A DNA stretch of 64,000 bases from Micromonospora chokoriensis (GTDB taxonomy: Bacteria; Actinomycetota; Actinomycetes; Mycobacteriales; Micromonosporaceae), in the NCBI RefSeq assembly GCF_000718555.1, contig NZ_JOAN01000025.1, positions 1 through 64,000 on the forward strand, given 5' to 3'. The notes beneath the pieces were generated by a model, which was not told where the DNA came from, ran no database searches, and was given only the letters and a program-made list of their open reading frames with translations. Shown piece after piece: positions 1 to 7,335 of this stretch (the stretch's first letter is position 1; the number at the start of each line of letters is the position of its first letter). The position numbers and the translations under genes are program-made.

Positions 1-5
1 TTCAT
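1..5 (-). CDS. Start of a leftward gene leaving the window (partial)
   Basis: On the minus strand an ATG lies at 5-3, preceded by a strong ribosome binding site (AAGGAG, about 7 nt upstream, near 12-20). Only the first codon is inside the window, so the product cannot be named. Its upstream region carries three sigma-R-like promoters pointing at it, which would fit a thiol/oxidative-stress gene such as a thioredoxin-system gene, but that is inference from promoter type only. Confidence 0.55.
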
Positions 6-126
6 GGGGTAGCTCCTTCGGGGGTAGAACACCCACACCACATCGGGGGAACAGTGGTGCGGATGTCGAGCACCTCGTCGGGCGCTGCAACAACACAAGA
101 AAAAGTCTTAGGGGTGGCGGCCTGCG

Positions 127-183
127 AGCGGGGGGCTCGTGGCGCCAGGGGCGGCGACCGCCAAGCGGGGGGCTCGTGGCGCC
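127..183. repeat. Perfect 20-bp direct repeat, two copies
   Basis: AGCGGGGGGCTCGTGGCGCC occurs at 127-146 and again at 164-183, 37 bp apart. It lies just downstream of the leftmost sigma-R-like promoter (minus strand), so it would be transcribed into the leader of the leftward gene. Function unknown; it could be a leader RNA element or a small duplication. Confidence 0.7.
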
Positions 184-195
184 GGGTCCAGATGT

Positions 196-221
196 AACGA
201 CCAGGGGGCCGAGGTCATTCC
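196..221 (-). promoter_or_regulatory. Sigma-R-like promoter 1 (proximal)
   Basis: Minus strand reads GGAAT (221-217), an 18-nt spacer, then GTT (198-196). This equals the published Streptomyces sigma-R consensus (GGAAT-N18/19-GTT), used for disulfide-stress genes. It points to the gene starting at base 5 and would give a leader of roughly 185 nt. The flanking bases (GTCGTTACA) are shared with the two copies upstream. Confidence 0.6.
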
Positions 222-285
222 GGGGAGGCCCGATCCATCGGCACCCACATCACGGCGGTGCCTGGCGGTCGTTCGTGGGGACTGT

Positions 286-311
286 AACGACCGGGCGGGG
301 GTGGGCATTCC
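286..311 (-). promoter_or_regulatory. Sigma-R-like promoter 2 (middle)
   Basis: Minus strand GGAAT (311-307), 18-nt spacer, GTT (288-286), again inside the context GGTCGTTACA. It lies 90 bp upstream of promoter 1 and points the same way. The spacer sequence differs from copy 1 while the two boxes and their distance are kept, which is what selection on a promoter rather than simple duplication would give. Confidence 0.55.
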
Positions 312-374
312 AACCCGCGGGGCCCGCACCCCAACCCCAGCTCGGGCGGTGGTGCTGCGATCGTCAGGATGTGT

Positions 375-400
375 AACGACCCCGGCCCGGCCATGATTCC
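375..400 (-). promoter_or_regulatory. Sigma-R-like promoter 3 (distal)
   Basis: Minus strand GGAAT (400-396), 18-nt spacer, GTT (377-375), in the context GGTCGTTACA. It lies 89 bp upstream of copy 2. The three sites form an evenly spaced array directed at the leftward gene at base 5. Confidence 0.5.
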
Positions 401-699
401 AGCCCACGGGTGCGACCGGTCACAGCCCACAAACCCCACAACCGGACAAAACTTCCCACGCCGCCCATGTGCACGACCCCGCTAGACCCGGACGACGCGG
501 CCCGGATGTTCGGTTCCGCCGCAGCCCTGGTGCAGCTCTACACCGGCTTCATCTACCGTGGCCCGGCCCTGGTCCGCGCCGCCGCTTGGGCGGCGGCCAG
601 AACGGCGGCACCGGACGCGGTCACCGGCCGGTGACCACCCCCGGCCCGGTGCTGGCCCGGCCCAACCGGACGTCGAGCCCGCTCCGCGCCGAGGAGTCC

Positions 700-826
700 A
701 ACTCCACTTCCGCCCCCTTTGCTCTGCACCCGCGGGCGCACCACCCGGCATCCGGCATCCGGCATCGGGTGGCGAACGCCGGGTGTCGCATCCGCGGGTG
801 CAGAGCAAAGGCAGAGAAGGAGGAGT
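700..826. repeat. Long palindromic element (MITE/REP-like)
   Basis: A perfect 20-bp inverted repeat (716-735 against 792-811; CCTTTGCTCTGCACCCGCGG and its complement) extends less perfectly outward to about 700 and 826 (AACTCC ... GGAGTT). The 56-bp loop holds three tandem CCGGCAT units (about 749-769) and a second small inverted repeat (CACCCGG/CCGGGTG). No coding potential. It is too long and separate from any gene end to be an ordinary terminator; a non-autonomous mobile or dispersed intergenic repeat is possible. Confidence 0.5.
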
Positions 827-986
827 TCGATCCGGCCGCAGGACATCCGCTGCGCGGCCCGTCCGTGTCTGGAAGAAGCACCCGTGACACCCGAGCCGAT
901 CACAGCAGGCCACCGCGCCGAATCCCCGCAAAGCGGACACCTCCGGCGACCAGTGATCCGCAACGCGGACCGGTGGGCCCAAACGG

Positions 987-1020
987 CTGGCGCCCGTCGG
1001 AGTGTTCCGACGGGCGCCAG
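987..1020 (-). terminator. Terminator after the LPXTG-protein gene
   Basis: Perfect 15-bp inverted repeat (987-1001 and 1006-1020, arm CTGGCGCCCGTCGGA) with a 4-nt loop, 36 bp beyond the stop codon at 1057. There is no T-run, as usual for high-GC actinobacterial terminators. Confidence 0.8.
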
Positions 1021-1056
1021 CTTCAGTGCGATCCGGGCGTTGCCCGGTGGTGCGGA

Positions 1057-1686
1057 TTAGTGCGCCGCACCACCGAGGCGCTGGCGGCGACGCCAGGCCA
1101 GGGTCAGCAGCAGCATGACCGCTCCGGCGCCGACCAGGCCGCCACCGAGCTTCATGGGCGTGCCGATGCTGTCACCCGTGACGGGCAGCGGCTGCTTCTT
1201 GTGCAGCACCCGCAGCTCCGTGCTGGCGGTACGGCCGGACTCCCGGCCGGTGGCGGTGAAGGTCAGCAGACCCGTCACCGACGGCTTGTAGTTCTTGGTG
1301 AAGCGGCCCTGACCGTCGGTGTACGCCGTGAAGTGCAGGGGCGCGCTCGCCTGGTAGGCCACCGGTGCCATGGCCACGGTGCTGCCGTCACTGCGGCGAG
1401 CCGGAGCCGCACCACCGGCCGGAGCGGCCTGCGGAGTGACCGTCACGTTGATGTCGACGGTCTCGTTCGGGCCGAAGTTGGTACCGGTCAGCACGACCGT
1501 CTCGCCGAGGTAGATCGTCGGCCGGTTGACGGTCAGCGACGCGACGGTCGGCGGGTAGGGCGGCGGTTGCGGCGGGTCAGTGGTCGCGGTGGGCTGCGGC
1601 TGCGGCGCTGCCGCCCCCGCTGCCGTCGGCACGGCAACCACGGCCAGGCCGACCGTGAGCGCCATGATGATGCGGGATAGCCGCAT
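1057..1686 (-). CDS. LPXTG-type cell-wall-anchored protein
   Basis: 209 aa from the ATG at 1686, chosen because AGGAGG lies 9 nt upstream. An N-terminal signal peptide (hydrophobic segment about 5-25, AxA-type cleavage) is followed by a Pro/Thr/Gln-rich linker, a beta-rich Ig-like region (about 50-160: TVNRPTIYLGETVVLTGTNF), then LPVTG near residue 170, a hydrophobic segment and a basic tail (RRRQR). This is the standard layout for a sortase substrate fixed to the wall or kept in the membrane. Its start is 13 nt beyond the DUF4012 gene's stop, so the two are very likely co-transcribed. No sortase gene is in the window. The surface role is inferred; ligand unknown. Confidence 0.8.
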   Translation of the reverse strand: MRLSRIIMALTVGLAVVAVPTAAGAAAPQPQPTATTDPPQPPPYPPTVASLTVNRPTIYLGETVVLTGTNFGPNETVDINVTVTPQAAPAGGAAPARRSDGSTVAMAPVAYQASAPLHFTAYTDGQGRFTKNYKPSVTGLLTFTATGRESGRTASTELRVLHKKQPLPVTGDSIGTPMKLGGGLVGAGAVMLLLTLAWRRRQRLGGAAH

Positions 1687-1699
1687 GATTGGTTCCCTC

Positions 1700-3484
1700 C
1701 TACTGATCACAGCTTGGTGCGGAATGAACTTGGGTGGTCCAGGGGCTGGCGGTGGGGGTCAGCCACAGCTCGGCCTGCCCGACGCCGGTCTTGGCCGTCA
1801 GGACGGTGACCTCCAGCGCCCTCTCGACGCCGGGGCCGATGTCGACGCTGGCCGTCGCCACCTGGCGGCGGCGTTCGGTGCCGCTGCCAAGCGCCGTCTC
1901 GGCCCCATCCAGCCGGGCCTCCAGCACCGCTCCACCAGCCGGGCTGAAGATCGACACCAACGTGCGGGCGGTGTACGGGTCGCCAGCCAGACCGAGGCCG
2001 AGCACGGATTCGCTAAGTCCGGACTTCGGCGCCGTTGAGCGCAGAGTCACCCGCAGCCGGAGCTCACGGCGGCCGTCCGACCGGCATTCGCCGACCGTCA
2101 GGTTCGCCGTCGGCCGCAGGTAGTAGCCGAGCTTCGCGCCGCTGCCGTCGTTGAGGAACACGCCGACGGTCGGCACGGTGTCCTGTTCCGGAAGCGTCCC
2201 GGCCATCCGGCTCTCGCCGAATGTCCGCTGTTCCTCAGGTCGGGCACTCCAGAACAATATCCGTCGTTCGGTGATAGCACGGTCAAATGCGGACAACAAC
2301 ACCCGTGGGTTGACATTCTTCTTGAAAAAGGCGTCGAACACCGAGGCGGCCGACGCCGCGAAGAAGTCGTCCTGCTGTTTGACGTCGAGGCGCTGGTAGC
2401 TGTCGTTGAGCAGGGTCTGCACGACCTTCTCGCTGGCCAGCGGGACACCACCGGGCACCAGCACCGGGCCGGTCGCCTTAAGCAAATAGGACAGCACCAC
2501 CGGATCGACGGCGAGCACGCCGTCGACCGTGGTGCCGGTCTTGCGGCGGAACATCTCCCGGTACAGCGTTGCGGCGGTCGGGAAGTGCGGGGACAGGTTG
2601 ACGTCGGCGGGGTAGATGCCGGGCAGGTCCGTCCAGAGCGCCCGGGTCTCGGCGGGCACCTTCACCGCCGGGGTGAACCGGCCGAGCGAGGCACTGCTGC
2701 CCTGCTTGCCCATCTTCACCTTGCCGTTCTCCGCCTCGATCATCGCGTACGCGCCGAACATGCCGCCGGTGGCCCGCAGCTCGGCGAGGTTCTGCGAGAC
2801 GAGCAGGTAACGTCGCGGGCCGCTCGCGCCGAGCAGCGGCGGCAGCAGGCGGGCCCCCTGGTCGGCGGCCGTGGTGAGGCTGGCCAGCCGGTCGATCTCG
2901 TCGCGCAGGTCGCCCAGCGCCTTCCGGATCTGGCTGACCAGGCTGTCGGCCGGCACCGCCGCCAGGTTCTGGCGCGTACGCTGCACCGACTCGTGCGCCT
3001 CGGTCAGCTGGGCGGAGACGGCGGTGAGCCGGGCGAGATCCACCCGACCGCCGGTCGGCACCAGGCTGGTCAGATCCGCCCGGAGCAGGGTCGGGAACGC
3101 GTGCCGGGCCAGTTCGTCGATGGCGACGGCGATCTGCGCGACGGCGTCAAGGTCGTCACCGGCGATCGGCGTCCGCCGGCCAAGCTGCCAACTCGGGTCG
3201 GTGGTCGCCGCCCGGGCCGCGCTGGCCTGCTCCTGAAGGGCGGCGAGGGTCCGCAGGGCCCGGTCGGTGTCGCCACCGACCACCTGGGCGCTCAGCTCTC
3301 GGGCCAGGCCGGCGGCGTTGAGCAGGTGAGCACGCGCCTGCCAGCCGCGGAAGCCGATCCATCCGCCGGTCGCCAGCAGCAGCGAGCCGACCACCAGGGC
3401 GCCAAGAAGGGCCCGTCGCAGTCGGGCACGCCGACGACGCCGGGACCGGCTACGCCGCCGGATCGGTCGTTCGCTCTCCGTCAC
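1700..3484 (-). CDS. DUF4012 membrane-anchored envelope protein
   Basis: 594 aa from a GTG at 3484 with GGGAG 6 nt upstream; an ATG at 3541 is possible but has no ribosome site. A very basic N-terminus (RRRSRSRRRRRARLRR) precedes one transmembrane helix (about residues 28-48); the rest is extracytoplasmic. The region with RRYLLVSQNLAELRATGG and the following ASLGRF stretch is typical of DUF4012, a family found next to actinobacterial exopolysaccharide genes. Biochemical function unknown. It sits between a GT4 glycosyltransferase gene (98 bp upstream) and an LPXTG protein gene (13 bp downstream), all leftward, which suggests a role in assembling or displaying a surface polysaccharide. Confidence 0.85.
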   Translation of the reverse strand: MTESERPIRRRSRSRRRRRARLRRALLGALVVGSLLLATGGWIGFRGWQARAHLLNAAGLARELSAQVVGGDTDRALRTLAALQEQASAARAATTDPSWQLGRRTPIAGDDLDAVAQIAVAIDELARHAFPTLLRADLTSLVPTGGRVDLARLTAVSAQLTEAHESVQRTRQNLAAVPADSLVSQIRKALGDLRDEIDRLASLTTAADQGARLLPPLLGASGPRRYLLVSQNLAELRATGGMFGAYAMIEAENGKVKMGKQGSSASLGRFTPAVKVPAETRALWTDLPGIYPADVNLSPHFPTAATLYREMFRRKTGTTVDGVLAVDPVVLSYLLKATGPVLVPGGVPLASEKVVQTLLNDSYQRLDVKQQDDFFAASAASVFDAFFKKNVNPRVLLSAFDRAITERRILFWSARPEEQRTFGESRMAGTLPEQDTVPTVGVFLNDGSGAKLGYYLRPTANLTVGECRSDGRRELRLRVTLRSTAPKSGLSESVLGLGLAGDPYTARTLVSIFSPAGGAVLEARLDGAETALGSGTERRRQVATASVDIGPGVERALEVTVLTAKTGVGQAELWLTPTASPWTTQVHSAPSCDQ

Positions 3485-3581
3485 ACCACACTCCCGTTCG
3501 CGGAACCGGACAGAAAGTCGATTCCCTGACGTTCTTAGCATGTCGCGGGTGGCTTCGTACCGTTATTGCGCTCGTCGCCCT

Positions 3582-4829
3582 TTAAGCGAGGTTTCTTCGC
3601 TGTTCGGTGACGGGCTGCGCGACTCGTCCGGCGGCCTCATGCAGGAGCTGCTCGATCTGGTCCACGCCCGCGGGCAACGACATCTCCCGCAGGTACGCAG
3701 CCCGTCCCCGGCGCCCCATCTCGGTGCGGGTCGGCGGCGGAATCGTCGCGGCCAACCAGAACCGGTCGGCCAACGCCGCCCAGTCCTCAGGTGGACAGGA
3801 CAGCCCGGCTCGAGCCCGTTCGACCAGCTCGGCCGTGTCCCCGCCGGCTGACGCGATCACCGGCGCGGCACAGGACAGCGCCGCCTGGAGCTTGCCGGGC
3901 ACCGTGCCCCGCAGCTCCGGAAGGTCGCGCGACATGACCAGCTGGTAGTCGGCGGCGGCGTACAGCTCGGGCATGTCGACCGGCGACCGCCGCGGCACGA
4001 AGCGGACGTTCTCCGCGCCCAACTCGGCGGCGAGCCCCCGCACCCGCCGCTCCGCCGCACCCGAACCGACCAGGACCAGATCCATCGTCCGGTCCAGCGC
4101 CGCAGCCGCCCGGACGGCGGTCTCCAGCCCCTGCCGCGCGCCGATGGTCCCGGCGTGCATCACCACGCACCGACCGTCTCGACGAATGAGCTGGCGGGCC
4201 GCCGCGCCGGGCGTCGCCGGGTAGAAGATCCGCTCGTCGGTCCAGTTCAGCACCAGGTGGACCCGACCCGGGTCGGCGCCGGCGGCCACCACCAGGTCCC
4301 GCATCGACGGCGCGGCGACCGCGATCCGTGCCGCGGACCGGTAGAGCCGGGCCATCGTGCTGCCCATCCGCGTCGCCCAGCGCCCCTCGCCCGCCTCGTC
4401 CGCGCCGTCGCGGGCCCAGACGTCCTGCACATGCAGCACCGCAGGCACCCGCCCGAGCAACCGGAGCACCCCGGCGGCGGCGAATGTCGTGGCCGGCAGC
4501 TGGAAGACGTAGAGCGCATCCACGTCGCTGAGGAACCGGCGGGCGACCAGCCCCGCGCTGCCGGCGAAGGAGAGGTAGCTGGCCATCCGCGCGCCGGTGG
4601 ACGCGCCGCCCCCGGGGTAGCGGGGCACCCGGCGGACGCTGAGCCGTTGGCTGTGCGTCTCGTGGTGCCACCGCTGCCGCCAGCCCGGGTAGACGTGCCC
4701 GCCGGGATAGTCCGGAAAACCGGTGAGGACCCGCACCTCGTGCCCCCGCGCGGCCAACTCCTCGGCGAGGCTCCCGGGGATGAAAGCCGGCTCGGGCGGA
4801 AAGTGGTACGACAGGATGCCGATCTTCAT
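3582..4829 (-). CDS. GT4-family glycosyltransferase
   Basis: 415 aa from the ATG at 4829 (a GGGGG tract about 10 nt upstream); longer upstream frames lack family similarity. The N-terminal half opens with KIGILSYHFPPEPAFIPGSLAEEL and HEVRVLTGFPDYPGG, the acceptor-side Rossmann domain of GT-B enzymes. The C-terminal half has VMHAGTIGARQGLE, then RRSPVDMPELYAAAD, with an acidic stretch where the sugar-nucleotide-binding E-x7-E usually lies. It resembles WcaI/fucosyltransferase-like GT4 enzymes that act on lipid-linked exopolysaccharide units in the cytoplasm. Donor and acceptor are unknown. It heads the leftward set with DUF4012 and the LPXTG protein, and is divergent from the tyrosine phosphatase gene across 168 bp. 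Confidence 0.85.
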   Translation of the reverse strand: MKIGILSYHFPPEPAFIPGSLAEELAARGHEVRVLTGFPDYPGGHVYPGWRQRWHHETHSQRLSVRRVPRYPGGGASTGARMASYLSFAGSAGLVARRFLSDVDALYVFQLPATTFAAAGVLRLLGRVPAVLHVQDVWARDGADEAGEGRWATRMGSTMARLYRSAARIAVAAPSMRDLVVAAGADPGRVHLVLNWTDERIFYPATPGAAARQLIRRDGRCVVMHAGTIGARQGLETAVRAAAALDRTMDLVLVGSGAAERRVRGLAAELGAENVRFVPRRSPVDMPELYAAADYQLVMSRDLPELRGTVPGKLQAALSCAAPVIASAGGDTAELVERARAGLSCPPEDWAALADRFWLAATIPPPTRTEMGRRGRAAYLREMSLPAGVDQIEQLLHEAAGRVAQPVTEQRRNLA

Positions 4830-4997
4830 CGGTACGCCCCCGTCCCGCAGGGATCGCCGGCAGCCGGCGCGGCACCACGACCGGCGCGCGTCCAGCCCGC
4901 GTACGATGCCGACAACCCCTCCCCGCACGGCCACCGGCGTCGACGCACCGCCCCCGCGGCGCGGGCGTCCGTGTCCGTATCGATGAGAGGGGCACCG

Positions 4998-5552
4998 ATG
5001 GCTGATCGCGTGTTGTTCGTCTGCCATGCCAACCTGTGCCGGTCGCCGATGGCCGAGTATCTGGCCCGCCGGCTGCTGGCCGACCGACCCGTCGAGGTGG
5101 CCAGCGCCGGCACCGACGCGATCGACGGGTTGGCCATGCACCCGTACGCCATGGAGGTCGCGACCGAGAGCGGCGCGGACCCGGCGGCGTTCCGGACCCG
5201 GGCGTTGCTTGCCGAGTATCTGATCGACGCGACGCTCGTGTTGACCGCGACCCGGCGCCAACGCTCGGTCTGCACCGCGTTGGCGCCGGGTGCGCTGCAC
5301 CGGACGTTCACACTGCGCCAGTTCGGCCGGCTGGCCGCGGCGGCCGAACCGCCCGTCGACTCGGCCGACGACCCGTTGCGGGCGGCGATCGCCGCCGCCG
5401 CCCAGGCCCGGGGACGGCTGCAACCCGCCGCCCCGGACGAGGACGACCTGCGGGACCCGATCGGCGGAACCGCTGTCGACTTCCGACGCTGCGCCGAGGA
5501 GATCGAAAGGTCGCTGCGACCCCTCGCCGCGCTCATCGGGGCAGCCGGGTGA
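4998..5552 (+). CDS. Low-molecular-weight protein tyrosine phosphatase
   Basis: 184 aa, start ATG 4998 with AGAGGGG about 6 nt upstream. The P-loop C-x5-R-S (CHANLCRS, about residues 9-16) follows the first strand (VLFV), as in LMW-PTPs; a DPIG near residue 155 supplies the general-acid Asp. These enzymes dephosphorylate BY-kinases and other envelope proteins. The 3' end overlaps the convergently transcribed BY-kinase gene by 20 bp, so kinase and phosphatase form a tail-to-tail pair. At 184 aa it is slightly longer than the usual ~150-165. Target inference: the neighbouring kinase. Confidence 0.88.
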   Translation: MADRVLFVCHANLCRSPMAEYLARRLLADRPVEVASAGTDAIDGLAMHPYAMEVATESGADPAAFRTRALLAEYLIDATLVLTATRRQRSVCTALAPGALHRTFTLRQFGRLAAAAEPPVDSADDPLRAAIAAAAQARGRLQPAAPDEDDLRDPIGGTAVDFRRCAEEIERSLRPLAALIGAAG

Positions 5553-6996
5553 GTTCCTGGGTGTGGTCGGGGACGCCGTTGACCCCGTCGGCGGTAGCGC
5601 TGTGCCGACCGGACGCAGCCCGGTCGGCCGGCACCGACGCCGCGCCGGTCGAGGCGACCACCCGGTAGGCCTCGTACTGGTACGCCTCGGCCTTGGCCAC
5701 CTTGGCCATGTTCAGCACGCAGCCGAGCAGCCGGACCGAGACCGAGTGCAGTGAACGGGCCGCTGCGGCCACCTGGGTCCGCGAGGTACGGCCCTGCTGG
5801 GTCACCAGCAGCGCGCCGTCGGCCTGCACTGCCACGACCACGCCGTCGGTCACCGCGAGCAGCGGCGCGGTATCGATGATCACGATGTCCGCCGACTCGC
5901 GCAGCGCCAGCAGCAGGTCCGACATGGCCTTGGAGCCGAGCAGCTCGCTCGGGTTCGGCGGCGCCGAACCGCTCGGCAGCACCAGCAGCGACTTGTCGCC
6001 CCAGCGCTGCACGACGTCGCCCACCTTCACGTCGCCGACCAGCACGTCGGTGAGGCCGACGCCAGCGTCCAGGCCCAGGTAGTCGTCGACCTTGGGGCGG
6101 CGCAGATCCGCGTCGACCAGCAACACCCGCCAGCCCGCCTCGGCCAACGCGATGGCCAGGTTGCAGGAGAGCGTGGTCTTGCCCTCGCCCTGCAGGGCGC
6201 TGGTCACCGCGATGACCCGGGCCGGCTCGTGGACGTCCACGAAGCGCAGGTTGGTCCGTAGCTTGCGGACCGCCTCGGCGCGCGCCGAGGTCGCCGCGTC
6301 GCCCACGATCAGCGGGGCACTGCGGGCGTTGGCCTCGAACGGGATCTCACCGAGCAGCGGGCTGCCGGTGGCGCGTTGCAGGCCGGCGGCGTCGCGCAGC
6401 CGGACGTCGGCGACGCCCCGCAGGATCGCCAGACCGATGCCGAGGATCAGGCCGACCAGGCCGCCGAGGGTGAGGTTGCGGACCGGCTGCGGCGAGACGG
6501 GGCTGGCACTGACCCGCGGGCCACTGACCATCTCAATCTTGATGGGCGTCTTGCCCTCCGGCGTCGTCTCGACCTTCTCGACGAGTTCGACGAACTTCTT
6601 GGCGAGGGTCTCGGTCACCCGCAACGCGCGGGTCTGGTCGGTGTCGGTGACCGTCGCCCGCAGCAGGACGGTGCCGGTCTCGGTGGAGGTACTCACCCGG
6701 CGCTGCACCTCGTCCGCGGTGAGGCCGACCGGGGTCTCGGCCACCACGCTCTGCGCCAGCCGGTCGCTGCTGAGCAGGTCGGCGTAGGACTTGACGCGCT
6801 GCTGGAGGAAGAGCCCGCCCTGGTAGGCGTCGGTCACGCCGGTGCTGGGGGTGGTGACAAAGAAGGTCACCGAGGCGACGTACCGAGGCTGGGCCCGTAC
6901 GGTCAGAAACGCCGAGACGCCGAGAGCCACCATGACCGTGACCAGCGCGACCCACCAGTGCCGACGCACGTGGCGCAATTGGCGGAGCAGGTCCAT
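5533..6996 (-). CDS. Polysaccharide co-polymerase/tyrosine autokinase (Wzz + BY-kinase)
   Basis: 487 aa. N-terminal Wzz region with TM1 about 17-34 and TM2 about 178-196 flanks an extracytoplasmic loop. The C-terminal cytoplasmic kinase has Walker A (GEGKTT, about 270), Walker A' (LLVDADLRRP) and Walker B (VIIDTAPLL). Two Tyr are close together near residue 440 (EAYQYEAYRV), followed by a low-complexity tail; these may be autophosphorylation sites. Such proteins regulate chain length and export of exopolysaccharides. The single-chain fusion is the Gram-negative/actinobacterial form. The long upstream region (6997-7335) probably contains its promoter. It overlaps the phosphatase gene tail-to-tail. 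Confidence 0.9.
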   Translation of the reverse strand: MDLLRQLRHVRRHWWVALVTVMVALGVSAFLTVRAQPRYVASVTFFVTTPSTGVTDAYQGGLFLQQRVKSYADLLSSDRLAQSVVAETPVGLTADEVQRRVSTSTETGTVLLRATVTDTDQTRALRVTETLAKKFVELVEKVETTPEGKTPIKIEMVSGPRVSASPVSPQPVRNLTLGGLVGLILGIGLAILRGVADVRLRDAAGLQRATGSPLLGEIPFEANARSAPLIVGDAATSARAEAVRKLRTNLRFVDVHEPARVIAVTSALQGEGKTTLSCNLAIALAEAGWRVLLVDADLRRPKVDDYLGLDAGVGLTDVLVGDVKVGDVVQRWGDKSLLVLPSGSAPPNPSELLGSKAMSDLLLALRESADIVIIDTAPLLAVTDGVVVAVQADGALLVTQQGRTSRTQVAAAARSLHSVSVRLLGCVLNMAKVAKAEAYQYEAYRVVASTGAASVPADRAASGRHSATADGVNGVPDHTQELTRLPR

Positions 6997-7335
6997 CAGG
7001 AGCGCCCCCGTGCCGGTCCGGTTACGGCAAAGAACTTCACGAAAACCCCCAAGGTCGTCTCTAAACTCGTGAAACCATTAAAGCGGTTCATACGGCTTAT
7101 GTCCGGAGATACCTATTTTCCGGCACCGAGAAGTGCGCCCGCATGACCAACCCGACAAACGTCCATTCGGCAGCGGCGACAACGGGGAAAAAGTCAAAGG
7201 CCGATCGGATGGCGTCCGATCGGCCCAGCCGTCACCGCCGACCGCGACACCAGATAGGGTCAGCAGCGGTGTGCCGGGAAGTCTGGTCGGCGAGTGGATT
7301 CCTGCCGTCCCGATTCCCGTAGTGAGGCCCCGCAG
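6997..7335. promoter_or_regulatory. Divergent intergenic region with inverted repeats
   Basis: 339 bp between the divergent BY-kinase and nhaA genes, clearly A+T-richer than its surroundings between 7025 and 7125. It contains an inverted pair TTCACGA (7036-7042) and TCGTGAA (7067-7073), 31 bp apart, and a smaller inverted repeat CCGGA/TCCGG around 7103-7122 bracketing an ATAGGTAT-like -10 element (minus strand). These look like operator and promoter sites for the kinase gene, but no regulator can be named. I see no gene in it. Confidence 0.35.

Larger units (their letters stand above)
6..1056. other. 1-kb gene-free region with promoters and repeats
   Basis: No reading frame here has a believable start, codon bias or family match; the several overlapping short frames on both strands look like GC-rich noise. 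The stretch holds the 5' region of the leftward gene at base 5, a 20-bp direct repeat (127-183), three sigma-R-like promoter sites at about 90-bp spacing (196-400), a long palindromic element (700-826) and the terminator of the gene ending at 1057. I see nothing definite in 401-699 or 827-986. Confidence 0.7.

Noticed and set aside
196..400. The 90-bp periodic TGTAACGACC units as a CRISPR-like array
   Set aside because: Only three units; the conserved parts are 10 bp and 5 bp at fixed 13-nt distance, not a 25-37-bp repeat, and there are no cas genes. The sigma-R promoter explanation accounts for the conserved bases.
401..1056. Protein genes in the left gene-free region (several 70-400-aa frames)
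   Set aside because: Frames exist on both strands over the same bases, without ribosome sites, and are Arg/Gly/Pro-rich; the repeat and palindrome would be read as protein. No family match.
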